Assembly: GCA_009761415.1 (NCBI GenBank)
Contig: QUOL01000001.1
Location: 1,302,001 to 1,366,000, forward strand
Direction of reading: 5' to 3'
Source: Sarcomyxa edulis
Lineage: Eukaryota; Basidiomycota; Agaricomycetes; Agaricales; Mycenaceae
Length of the DNA stretch: 64,000 bases
Positions 1-10,716 of the stretch are shown here, piece after piece (within the stretch, counting starts at the first letter, position 1; each line of letters starts with the position of its first letter). The notes under the pieces are model-generated. The model searched no databases. It saw nothing but the letters and a program-made list of their open reading frames with translations, and was not told the origin of the DNA. The position numbers and the translations under genes are program-made.

Positions 1-1
1 C

Positions 2-529
2 CGACATGTCGTAGTAAAAACGGAGGAAGGACATGTACGCGTCTGGCCCAAGTCGGATGATTCGGATGACAACAGGCCTGTCGAGAGTGTTCGGAGCAGG
101 AGCGGTTACGATCGTCATGCACGTTCTGCTGAAGACAATGGGAAACGACCTCGTAGCAGAAGCCCCGGACGGTATGACAGTAATCCTCACGGAAAGCGTT
201 CTCGGATGAGCCCTCCTCCGCCTCGCTCGTCTCGCCCCTCGGAACCGTCCAGAGCTGGTCCGGACAAGGCTGCTGAAGATCGTGCTGCTCGTTTAGCAGC
301 AATGTCCTCTAATGCCTCGAGTATGTCTGTAGAGCGGCAGGAACGCCTTGCTTTGATGCTCGAGAAGGAGAAGGCCGAGCTTGCGGCAGAGGAACGCGCC
401 AGGGCCAAGTCTAAGGGCATGGGTGGTTTCCTCAGTCACGAGCAGAAGAAGGTATTCGGTGGAGGAGAAGGGGGCCTCGAAGATAGAATTCGGAGAGGTA
501 GAGGGGGCTTGGTCGTTGATGCCGATTGA
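2..529 (+). CDS. CWC25-like pre-mRNA splicing factor, C-terminal part (5' truncated)
   Basis: The reading frame is open from the left edge to a TGA at 527-529, so only the C-terminal 175 or so residues are visible. The first part is rich in Arg, Ser and Asp (RS-like, for example KRPRSRSPGRYD). It is followed by a charged helical stretch, ERAARLAAM-like then RLALMLEKEKAELAAEERAR, and by a conserved-looking end with KGMGGFLSHEQKKVFGG and LEDRIRRGRGGLV. This arrangement resembles the C-terminal tail of the fungal spliceosomal factor CWC25, which acts at the first catalytic step of splicing. The N-terminal domain that would confirm this lies outside the window. The gene is real by codon content; the family name is an inference. 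Confidence 0.5.
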   Translation, partial: RHVVVKTEEGHVRVWPKSDDSDDNRPVESVRSRSGYDRHARSAEDNGKRPRSRSPGRYDSNPHGKRSRMSPPPPRSSRPSEPSRAGPDKAAEDRAARLAAMSSNASSMSVERQERLALMLEKEKAELAAEERARAKSKGMGGFLSHEQKKVFGGGEGGLEDRIRRGRGGLVVDAD

Positions 530-792
530 TCAATGGGCCAGTAATATGTCTCCTTCTCCTGTAACCTTAGTGCTTGTTTCATTGTGTATGATTATTACCG
601 CATTTCACTTCCTCACACATGGCAGTCGAAGCAAAAGTTATTCAAGTCATTGTTCGTATATATACATTTTGACCGACGGTCTTTCCAAGAAAGGTGATGA
701 TATTGCAAAGTTCGAGGCAGTGGGTTTGACACCTTCGAGAAAATTTCAACAAGGCTGCGCAGCTACGTCTTGGGATGAATGGCAATTACCTG

Positions 793-1440
793 TCACTTCT
801 TCTTGTCCTTTGCAAGGACGGCATCAGCGTCCTTGTCCTTGGTGATGTAGAGCGTTTCTAATGCGCGTCGAAGTGATAAGAATGCCAAGTCCTGTCATTT
901 TGTCAGATGCATATGCTGCCCCAAGGAAGTTGATCGACATACCACAACCAGAATAGACAGGCGGCGAATTCTTCCTGTCTTCTCTTGATTCACGTCCATA
1001 GCTTGTTGAAGGCTCGCAGTCGACGTATCATGTTCCTCATCGTCTGGAGACAGCTGAACAGGTGTCAGGAAATCCTGGGACGATGCGACTTTTGAGACAT
1101 ACTACGAGCGTCGAAATAGAGGCGAGATCTTCTTCAGGTTGTCGAGGATATACATCGTCCTGATGCAGAACGAATGAACGGTTTATTCCTCAATGACAAG
1201 TCTGCGGATGATACAGACCAGGAAATCATCCGGGATAACGAAGGGCTTGTATCGAGGATACGGGTGATATCGAAGACGGTGAGAGAGACGATATCTAGGA
1301 AGTCGGAGGGAAGGTTGTCCTAGACTTAAGACGTGTTCAAACGACGGAAGATATCGTTCAGAGCGTTCTGAGTTTCCTTCTAGTTCTTGCGGGGCGGATG
1401 TTGAGAGCGACATGGGCAAAGGATATACAGTCGGGTCTGA
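793..1440 (-). pseudogene. Degenerate or heavily interrupted gene remnant, unrecognised
   Basis: The 3' end looks like a real gene. A 51 bp GTATGT...ACAG intron (892-942) joins two exons in frame, giving a Lys/Asp-rich end with RRALETLYITKDKDADAV and a stop codon at 793-795. Upstream, coding-looking stretches such as YILDNLKKISPLF, DNLPSDFLDIVSLTVFDIT and NALNDIFRRL sit in different frames. They are separated by stop codons that no intron of normal length removes. Either the gene has decayed or its exon structure is unusual. I do not recognise the family. Confidence 0.3.
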
Positions 1441-3322
1441 GGAGGAAGCGAGACAAAGCGGAGTGAAGATGAGCGGCTCTGTTATAAGGAAAACGGCGAA
1501 TGAATTTTTAGTAAAATGAGGGTCATTTCGAGCGGGATTCTGTAATAAGTTAGTGTCCAACGAGGCGTAACAGGGCAGAAACGTGAATGAAAATTTCCAT
1601 CAAACCCGCTTCTTCCCATGGCCATGCATTCCAAACCTTCGTAGAACGTCTTTTTCAATTCCCACCCACATACTTCAAGGTCTCCTCCGTCCAACGGATC
1701 GAGATTATGTACCGACCGACCGCGGACAGGAGGCCCTAGAATCGACGCGTACATCATGTGTCCAGCTCCGCTCTCTGTCCATTCTCGTCTCCGCCGCCGT
1801 TCTGCGGAACATTGTCCCCAAAACGAAGTCAATGTGACTCTTCGGGGCCGCTGCACGTGATGTGACACGCCACGTCAAGTGAGTCGACTCGCCTCTCCTC
1901 GTTCCTTCTTCAGTCTCTTCTCCTTTGCACCCAGAAAATACTAACAATGCCGTCACCATCCATCCAACGCGCGTGTGTCCCAGATGCAAAGTTCATTTGC
2001 AATCCTTTAGCCTTGATGGCAACTTCAAGACTAGTACCGCCCCAAGAAACCAGCAAGAACATGCAACGAAGCAGCCAGAAGACACGCAATTTTCCAACAC
2101 GCAACCGCGAATGAAATTAGAGTAAGATGAAGTACTCACCACTTTTCCCAAAAGGCCTTTTGGAGAGCGTCTTTGGTGGGCTCGGAATACTCCCCACCCA
2201 CGAAGATTGCAACTATGGTCAAAGGCCATTAGAACTCTCTTCGAAGCCCTCAAGTCTCTTCCTGAACACATCTTGTTGAAGGCGAGGAATCCTCCCGATC
2301 CCAGTGTATGCCAGGAAGAAATCGCCAACGATGGTGAAGCTGTCGCCTCAGCTCCCGCAAGCTCCCAGATTTTTTCGGCCATGAGGCTGACAAAATCTGA
2401 ACTGGGATTTGCCCAAGGCTTACGATTTGCAAGACCCTGAGGCCGATGTCGCCAGGAAGTGTTTGACTGAAGAATTTCTGGCCCCCTCGGATTCGAAGGA
2501 AGGTGCCACACAAGTCAGCGATTGCAAGAGGTAATTCCAAGAAAAAGCCAGAATGAAGGCATCAAGAGCAAGAGATGATGCAGGCAAAAATCAAGTCATG
2601 AAGATTGTAGACAAAAGAACGACCGCCGGTTGCGCCTACAGAATTTGCGTCGGACCCCAGATTTCAAAACAGGGCTCTTCCTTTTTTGCGGCTGCAAAAA
2701 TCCTCCCTCCTTCGACCTCAGCTCTATCTGCCTTATTTTATATCTCATCCACTCGAATTTTGACCGTCTAGCTCATTTTCCAGACGAGGCTCCGTCTTAT
2801 CCCATCTTTTTTCTCTTAATCGCCTCGCCAGCTGTCTACGGCCCTCCTACGACCTTCCATCAGCAAGTCCGGGCCACGCCTCACCTCCCGATTCGCAGCC
2901 TCAGTCAATTCCTAGCCAGACTATCACCAGACGCCCTCCATCCACGTCTCATCGGACTTTCCGAACCGCCAAGCTACGCTCGCCCAGGTGCAATCGATCG
3001 ACAATAACGAGCAGCCGGTTTTTGGTGGCAGGAGTCTTTCGAGGTGGCGACTCAAATTCCCTGGGTTGTCATGGGTTCTCTTCTTTGAGAAAATCATCCT
3101 TCTCTACGATTAATGGGAGCCCGGCCTGTGGCACTCCATAAAAACGTCCAATTCGACCCAATGGCATCGATTCCAAGCGAAAGGATTCGGATGACCACCC
3201 TCTGTTCGATGTCCCTCAAGAAAAGCACATTTAGTCGAGCAATGACCTCCGAAAGCTATGTGTTCTTTCTCATCCAATAGAATTACACCTTGTTCTCGGT
3301 TTATTTGCCCTCCTGGAGCAGA

Positions 3323-4287
3323 TTAGAGAAACTCAGATGTCAGCACCGCGAGTTTCCTTAGATTAAAGGCGGCGCTAACATCTCCTTGGAGTTGATCGAG
3401 TATTCCAGCACTGTTCTTCGTGATACAAGCCGTTAGACGCTGACAGTCTTTCGAATCTCTATCTTGTTCTTCGTATCGAGAGAATACAAAATTCGTACGT
3501 CCATTGTCTATATTCTCTCTTCTCACGATATCCTGACACTCAACGGACTCAATGCCAGACAGAGTCGTCTGAAGGTTTGTTTTCATAGTTGAGCAATTCA
3601 CTCAGCCAACTACGCGAATCATCTCCAAGTTGCCTGTTATGTACGCGATCGCTTCCTCTAAAATATGCGTTTATTTTTGCCCAACTTTGCTCCAGATAGG
3701 CCTTGTACGAATGTGAATCTATGAACCTCCTTGGAGCAAATCTTTGGCCATAAACCTGTTCGAGACTCGACTCAGTTTCCATTGGCAAGATTGACTGCAT
3801 ACGTCTCTGGTGACAGATCTGGTTAAACGATCGGTTTTCCCTCGTTGGACCGCACCGTAGATGCTCAAACCCTCGCCAACCTCAATCGAGGCCGTCAGAG
3901 AATCCATCTCTAGCGGTCCCACAAAGGAGACTCGATGTCTTCACGAACACAAAGCGCAAAGTTAATGCTTGTTACAGGTTTGTTTCACGATCTTCAGCCA
4001 GAAACGTAAAACATAGCGGGCTCCATCGACCGCAGCTGTACGATCCATGCCTTCTGACTCTGAGCATCGAGATCAACAAGGATGACAACAAATGAAATCG
4101 AAAACATTATATAGACTATAAGGTATGTGGTCTCCTCAGTATAGTCAAGCCTCGGACGATGACTGTCTCCGTTGTTTCTTGCGCTGATAGGTCGGCGTCG
4201 CGACCTCAAATAAGCCTCCTTCTCCGGATTCTGCATCGCATGTCGAAAGCGAAGCCCTAGATGAACGTTGTGCGCGTAAGTGATCAC
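3323..4287 (-). other. Candidate unrecognised minus-strand gene
   Basis: Four minus-strand ORFs lie end to end (97, 67, 83 and 92 codons) in alternating frames, as exons of an interrupted gene might. The upstream ORF (3994-4287) has a charged stretch followed by one strongly hydrophobic segment. The downstream ORFs are hydrophilic, with stretches such as YLEQSWAKINAYFRGSDR and RRENIDNGRTNFVFSRYEE. I could not define splice junctions that join them cleanly and I recognise no domain. This may be a real lineage-specific gene, a remnant, or chance. Confidence 0.2.
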
Positions 4288-5840
4288 GACAGAACCCTAC
4301 GGAAAGTCGAACGTACCGCGATCGCGTTTACAACCCCAAGTCGCCTCCACTTCGTGACGCGTATTTTATTCGTGTCAACGTCGATGGTAGAGCTCTCAGC
4401 ATACTCATGGGTCGTCTGAGGCGTCATACACTGCAATGCGGTCGTTTCAGCACAAGGACTATAATATAAGTAACAATGATACGGACTATCTCGACTTGAA
4501 CACTTGGTCTTCGGGGCACGACTTCGTCGTATCGGTTATCGTTCAACTGCTTCTCTCGCCATACAGCGTGACGCCAATGTATTCAAGGAGAAGAAACTTA
4601 CAAGGAGGTCGATATCGCGGACATGTTGGTACATGGCAAGGGATTGGTATTTGTGGCAGGAGCGATAGGTGGATTTGACGGCATTTTCTGGAACGACAAA
4701 AAGAGTGGTGCTGCAGCATTGCATAGTTCGAGTGACAAGAGAGAGTGAGTTGGTGGTAGGCTAGAGAAGAAAGATGGGTAGCTGCAAGGTAGCTGGCATT
4801 TAAATGTCGATTTCTGCGTAGACGCCTATATTTACCGGAAACAGGGTCAAAAATCAGAAGACCGTTATTCGCCCTCTAATATGCCGAGTTTGGTGGATTT
4901 GAACTTTAACGGACTATAGCAGCTATAGCCGTGATAGGACGCACTGGCAGTGACAAAAATCCAGAACTTCCAGTCCGCTGGGGTAGACTATTCTACGTAG
5001 ACTCGGAAAGACTCCGGCTACACCAAACAATGACGCATATGCCCAAATTCGGACAACAATAGGCACATGCCATCTCCGTATGTCCGTTACCTCCGTCGAC
5101 GTCGTATGGCCGGCGCTTCTTGCTGATGCAGACTGTAAGCGATCATCAACGCTTGCGTCGCGCAACACTGTTGGTCACTGTCGGCAGCGGTGACGACGCT
5201 CGCTATCAAAATCGAGTATCTTTGTTCTAATAATGATAAATTTTCGGTTTTTTATGGAGCTCAAGTAACAAGAGATATATGATGAGAAATTTCTAGTCCG
5301 GATTCCATTGTGTCCTTGTCGTCGCTGAGGCGCACGACCCCCGACGCACCTTAACAGTTGTCGGGATGATCGGAATTTTGCAGACGCGCCAAAAACGCGT
5401 ACTGTTTTAGTGCTGGTCACAAGTGCTGGTCAGACCGTTGAACATTTTCGAGTCATTGCATTATGTTTGCTTTGTAGATATCACAAATAGTGTCCTTGCT
5501 GTCTAGGACAGCGAAGACGAGTCTACTTAGTCACTCTACACAACCGATGTCAACGCCGCGCCGCCGAATTGTGTGACAGTGTCACATCATCAAATCAATC
5601 ACCCGGTAACAAGCCGGAAATGACGGATTACGTTATCTCGCGTACCTAGTCTACGTAGACAGTCTATGCTAGACTCTACCCCAGTGGATTGGATGTTCTC
5701 CAAAAATCACCCTAGAACTGTGAGCCGACATGAGCCAACTTGATCGAGACAATCTATTTCCGACGATACGCATCTCTTCACACACTACGATGTGCGCAAC
5801 CAGAGACAGTAAAACGCAAACCTACCATCTCAATGTACTG

Positions 5841-6290
5841 CTACGAGCAAGAAGACTCACTGACGCCTGAGGAAGTACAGGCAACGCGTCTCCGCGCATG
5901 ATCGACCAAAAAAAAAGTCAATTTAGGCTTCCGCCCAATCCGCCACCAGCTTCTGCGACTCTCGTCGTTCTTGACGAAGATCAGGTAAGTTCTGCCTTTA
6001 CGTCTGAATTTTTGCATCTTGACTCGACTTGAACCTTCAGAGAAACTCACCTCATCCGTCCCGACAGCATGATATACTCATAATGTCATGATCTGACTCA
6101 GAATGAGGTTGGAACGCACCTCCATCGCCACGCTCAGAAAGGCACCTACGATGCTTTGGAGCTTGGACGTGATGAAAGCGTCCAAGACTTGGAAACTAAA
6201 AGCATCGTGATTTGACTCAGTCTGACTTTCCGACTCGGACTCGGAGGAAGTCCGGCTTAGTAAGCCTCGTTGTTGATACATGCTAGGCAA
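5841..6290 (-). other. Candidate small minus-strand gene upstream of the NDUFA9-like gene
   Basis: A minus-strand ORF starting near 6281 encodes a Ser/Glu-rich start (SRTSSESESESQTESN) followed by a possible amphipathic or membrane helix (LQSIVGAFLSVAME). It meets a plausible GTGCGT donor. A second, basic ORF (KFRRKGRTYLIFVKNDESRR) lies downstream at 5841-6050, next to another GTGAGT site. The pieces could be exons of one gene divergent from the gene at 6446, but I could not join them with certainty and recognise no family. Confidence 0.2.
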
Positions 6291-6445
6291 CAGCTTCTCA
6301 ACTTAGTTCGACAGGAAGTCTGGGGAGAATCCGGGGATGGGGAGATGCTTCTTGGACATCGACAACGTTGCGTATCGACCTAGACGCTACAGTATAAGGT
6401 AAGTTATTTGATTCTCATTGCTCGTATACCCTTATCATAGCAAAA

Positions 6446-7664
6446 ATGCGAGCAGATCAAGTTGGAGTCAAAATGGTTCAGAAGATAGTCATCTGTGGGG
6501 CGGGATTTTTAGGCAAGTGCACGCTCTTAGTAACTTGAATAGCTTAATAACAAATGGACTCTCAAGGCTCACATATTGCCAAAGCGTTGTCACATGCTAG
6601 GCCGAACTCAACCTTGACACGGCGTGTTCAGATATCTTCCAGAAAGCCAGAGAAGATGCACTCGGATCTGCAACGCGTCATACCCGACAATATCCTTCTA
6701 CCACCAGTTTCAATCGATATCACGGACCCAACTACCCTGATTCCAGCTTTTGTGGGTGCCAATGTAGTCATATCCCTTGTCGGCGTCATGCATGGCAGCG
6801 TCAAAGATTTTGAAGATATACAATGGAAGGGTGCAGAAAATATCGCCAAAGCTGCTAGGGACGTGGGCGCAAAGCTGATTCATGTGAGCGCTATTGGAGC
6901 CGACGCAAAAAGCAAGATACCGTACGTACGAACGAAAGGACTCGGAGAAGCGGCCGTACTCGCCATTTGCCCCGACGCGACTGTCATACGACCCAGTCTC
7001 GTTTTTGGACCTGAGGACGACTTTTTCAATGTGAGCTTCCCTCTCGGCTATTGCGGTGCATGATATTGAATCCCACAAAGAGATTTTCAGCTCTGTCTCG
7101 CTATCTGCCGTTCATGCCTGTATTCGGTGGAGGTCAATCTCGTTTCCAGCCAGTATATGTTGGAGACATAGCTTGTCTGGTTGAGGTCATTTGCAGAGAT
7201 GACTCCGCTGTGCGCGACCTCGTCTCGGGAAAGATCATTGAAGCTGGGGGACCGGATGGTGAGTTTTATATTCAACATGTTCATTCCAAGCGACCAAACA
7301 CATTCTCTAAAAGTTCTCACCTACCGACAAATGATGGAGCTTGTTCTAAAATACAATCGTCGCACGAGACCCATCGTGTCCTTGCCATTCGCGATTGGTG
7401 TAGTTCAAGGCGCGATCTTAGAAAGATTACCTTTGAACCTTTTCACTGTGACCAGGGCCCAGGTGTGAATTTTTGTCGTCGTCTATATCAGAAATGCTAA
7501 CAGTTGGCTGAAATTAGGTGGAGCAGCTGAAGGAAGACAATATAGTGAACCTGAGACCATCTCCGAGCGCAGACTATGTCTCTTTCCAAGAATTGTTGGA
7601 AACCCATTCCGGCCCTTTGAGGTCTCTCGACTATATTCTACCTACCTATATCGGTCAAACATAG
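6446..7664 (+). CDS. NDUFA9/COQ11-family NAD(P)-binding protein
   Basis: Five exons (6446-6512, 6567-7030, 7081-7258, 7314-7462, 7518-7664) give 334 residues. The N terminus has a Rossmann nucleotide-binding motif, IVICGAGFLGSHIAKAL, of the atypical short-chain dehydrogenase type. Family hallmarks follow in order: DITDPTTL, VISLVGVMHG, LIHVSAIGADAKS, YVRTKGLGEAAV, TVIRPSLVFGPEDDFFN, GGGQSRFQPVYVGDIA and LPTYI at the end. These match the NDUFA9-like proteins, which serve complex I or, in yeast Coq11, the coenzyme Q synthesis complex in mitochondria. The family is clear; which of the two roles applies is not decided by the sequence. The first intron is GC-AG (G/GCAAGT donor). The start at 6446 is the first ATG in frame; a second lies nine codons on. 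Confidence 0.9.
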
Positions 7665-7861
7665 AAACTTTTGTAAGCATAGTGCGGCAGATCTATCTCA
7701 AGTGTACTTACTCGAGAGGACGCGACCTGACGCGACGCGCTTCGGATGTGAACCGTACGTCACGTGAGGTCGGATGCTACCCGTCGCTATACATAGTCTC
7801 CTTTAAAGAGCGTCGAGATGTTTCCTGGTCTGCTTGTCCATCTCTGTCCCCCCCCGCCAGA

Positions 7862-9990
7862 ATGACTGACTCTGATCTCCCTGTTGTTAGCGACGCCATT
7901 CCCGCTAAACCGTCAACGTTGATTGCCTCCCAGTCAGACGTTAAGCAAAATCCTCAAGCTGTTCCGCCTCCTGAAGTCCAGAAACCGTATTCTATATTTT
8001 CGAGGCAAGAAAAATGGTTCATCGTTTCAGTGGTGTCTTTTGCCGGGATATTCAGTCCATTCACGGCCAACATCTATTTTCCCGCCATACCAGCCATTGT
8101 CTCAGCTTTTCACAAATCGACGGAGTTGATAAATTTGACCGTGACTGTTTACATGGTGGTCCAAGCAATTTGTACGCCACGAGTTCCCAGCCTGAGACGC
8201 GTACTAATTCATACTCTCATCCTCGATAGCACCGTTATGCTGGAGCACAATATCAGATCGTCTAGGCAGACGTCCCATATTTCTCTTATGCATGCTTATC
8301 TTGACTTTAACTTGCGTTGGGCTTGCATTGGTAAGTATTTCTACTCCTAGTCATCTGTTGCTTGGACTTCATGCTTGTTGACAGACTCCGACCAATGCTT
8401 ATTGGCTTCTTATGCTTTTGAGGTGTGTGCAAGCTGCGGGATCTGCGAGCACTATTGCCTTGGGTGAAGTTCAATATGTCTTGTAATAATGGCCTTTCAT
8501 ATTGAATGTCTTCTCCAGGCGCTGGTGTGATTGGAGATATCTCCACGGCTGAAGAAAGAGGTCCAGACACGTCTCGATATCAAATTTCTGACTCATCCTG
8601 ATGCGTATGGTTGTAGGGGGCTTTTTCGGGCTATATGCAGTCGGTCCTATGGTACGTCATGTCAATCGAGACCTGATATACCCCCTCATGCAACCGTATT
8701 ACAGCTCGGGCCATCTATCGGCCCTATCATAGGAGGTGGTCTCTCGCAGAGTCTAGGATGGAGGTACTTATCTTCTCTTTCTCAAAATCAAGGCTCGTCG
8801 TCAGGAAATAACCAATAATATCCAGATCTCTATTCTGGTTTCTCTGCATAGCATCCGGACTTGGAATGGTGTTTATATTCCTGTGAGTCTCATAATTCTT
8901 TTTACTTTCATTTGAACATCCCGTATTGAGATTCGTTTGTCCAGCTTCTTGCCCGAGACTTTGCGAGCTCTGGTTGGGGATGGGAGCATCACTCCGTCTC
9001 TAATATATCGACCCGTTATTCCTCTTGTTGGCCGTGATAGGACGGATCTCTCCACAAAGAGGCCTCCTCCAAAGCCCTTCGTCAACCCGCTTCGTCTGTT
9101 GACATATCCTGATCTCATGATTTTGTTGGTCATTGTGAGCTCTGTTTGACTGCTTGAATATGGTATGATATTCGAAATGCTCACGCGAAACTCAGAATGG
9201 TCTTCTATATGCTGTCTGTTATGGCGTCACTGCTTCGCTTTCTACGCTCTTTAAGGAGGCATACCCTTTCCTGAACGAAACGGATCTGGGTCTTTGCTTC
9301 TTAGGAATCGGGGTAGGCTCTATTATTGGTAGCCTCCTGATGGGAAAATTCCTGGATCGCGATTATAAAGCGATCAGGGATCAAATGCCTCTCAAGACGA
9401 CGACTGATCCCGAGAAACCAGTAGACCAGCAGGATGTCGTCTGTGGAGAAGATTTTCCAATAGAGAAAGCGCGGCTCCGTACTGTGCCCATCTACATTGC
9501 CATCTTTAGTGCTTGTTGTATCGGTTATGGTTGGTGCATACAGGCGAAGGTATCTCTAGCGGGCCCGCTGATTCTACAATTTCTCAGTAAGTCATAACTT
9601 TCTTTCAACTTATCGATTATAACTATTTTAAACAGTCGGATACGTGACGGTCTCTATCATGAACACCACCCAGACTCTGATGGTGGATCTAGTTCCGTCG
9701 CAAAGCTCCTCAGTGACCGCTTGTGTACGTGATTTCGCCTCGCAGTAAAGCATCATTCGATGACTCTTCACTTTCAGAATAACCTGATCAGATGTGGTCT
9801 CGGGGCTGCTATCGTTTCTGTCATAGATATAATCATAAAGGCCTTGAGTCCTGGATGGACGTATGTTCTACTCGGAGGAATATCGGCCTTGACTATACCA
9901 CTTGTCTATCTGGAGTTATGGGTTGGTCCTCGCTGTCGTGTTATGCGAAGCGAGAGGCGAAAAGCTACATCCTTTACTATTGGCACCTAG
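7862..9990 (+). CDS. MFS multidrug transporter, DHA1 type
   Basis: A multi-exon gene for a proton-driven major facilitator drug exporter of the plasma membrane. The N-terminal cytoplasmic tail (about 45 residues) precedes TM1 (WFIVSVVSFAGIFSPF) and the DHA1-typical NIYFPAIP segment. Splicing at 8172-8229 restores motif A, WSTISDRLGRRP. Motif C is seen as GPSIGPIIGGGLSQ. A central loop holds FLPETLRALVGDGS, typical of fungal DHA1 proteins. The second half carries TM7-TM12, including LGIGVGSIIGSLLMGK and SLAGPLIL, and ends with a basic tail. Introns are about 50-60 bp. Substrate cannot be read from sequence. Confidence 0.9.
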
Positions 9991-10099
9991 ATCTACTACA
10001 CATTATATTGCGATACGCGAGGATACGCGTCGTCCCGTCGCGAGATGTCACGTCACGTTTTAGAAAATTTGACTTTCGCCGAGTGGAACTTAAGGCCAT

Positions 10100-10525
10100 G
10101 GATTCTCTCGTACCCGCATACACACGCAAACCGATATCACTTAACACTCCGCCCTACGATCCTGATACGGAAAAGTCCATCTCGAGAGTCTCTGATAGCG
10201 CTCGTAGGCTGCGCGAACATCAAGAGCCTAAGGTGCTTCATAAGATGGCAGCATCTCGAGAACAATTGGACGTGTGTGGGAACACGAGAGAAACGGAAGA
10301 CGACCAGATATTCCTCATGCCAGCATATACTACGGCGTTTCGTGCGTATGCTAGCTAAAGAATGCCCGAAATTGGTATCTATCCTGGCCGTACGACACTA
10401 GTATCCGCGACGGCAGCCCACTATGGAGCTGGAAGATTAAACGATGTTCAGAGGGCGAAGTCATGAATGTTAAGGGTGCTTTGTCTTGGGGAGGATGCTC
10501 AAATCGGCCACTCTCAACACCCTGA
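10100..10525 (+). pseudogene. F-box protein fragment, frameshifted paralogue of the gene at 33.7-35.6 kb
   Basis: The translation aligns with the C-terminal part of the F-box protein encoded at 33706-35613. Matching pairs are PPYDPDTEKSISRVSDSARR with PPYHTVYQKLISLSESARI, DDQIFLMPAY with DDEIILMPAW, FVRMLAKECPKL with FMRLLARECPTL, and PLWSWKIKRCSEGEV with PVWIWKIIRSEGGEV. Keeping the alignment needs two frame changes, near 10330 and near 10372, and no intron sites explain them. There is no F-box or N-terminal half. This is a truncated, decayed copy lying just downstream of the transporter on the same strand. Confidence 0.75.
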
Positions 10526-10716
10526 CGCGTACTCGTTGGACAGGAACGCGGTTCCTTCCATTTTGGTGAGCTACTATACTTCCTAATTTGACTGTAGATG
10601 TCATCAACTTCGAGGTCTAAACAGCTAAAAGCGATAATTATGATATTGCAACGCTACCTTACGATACTACTGAAGAAGAGTCCTTCCTAAATCAATCATG
10701 ACTTCGACCTCGTGGG

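Larger units (their letters stand above)
530..6445. other. Gene-poor region of about 5.9 kb
   Basis: Between the splicing-factor end and the next clear gene I find no recognised protein family. It holds short overlapping ORFs in all frames, a degenerate minus-strand gene-like stretch (793-1440), a group of minus-strand ORFs at 3323-4287 and another at 5841-6290; these are listed separately. The palindromic core CTACGTAG occurs near 4993 and 5651. Plus-strand ORFs at 2207-2440 and 2630-3007 have no recognisable motif. The stretch contrasts with the rest of the window, where genes are separated by a few hundred bases, and may be decayed accessory or repeat-derived DNA. Confidence 0.5.

Noticed and set aside
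2207..3007. Plus-strand ORFs as a protein gene
   Set aside because: No start, splice sites or motif can be joined into a consistent product; composition looks random.
5175..5420. ORF containing NGIRTRNFSS, a phrase often produced by antisense tRNA genes
   Set aside because: The DNA lacks a GGATTCGAACC-like box and no cloverleaf can be drawn.
4985..5660. CTACGTAG palindromes as ends of a transposable element
   Set aside because: The two palindromes are short, there is no transposase-like ORF between them, and no target-site duplication was found.
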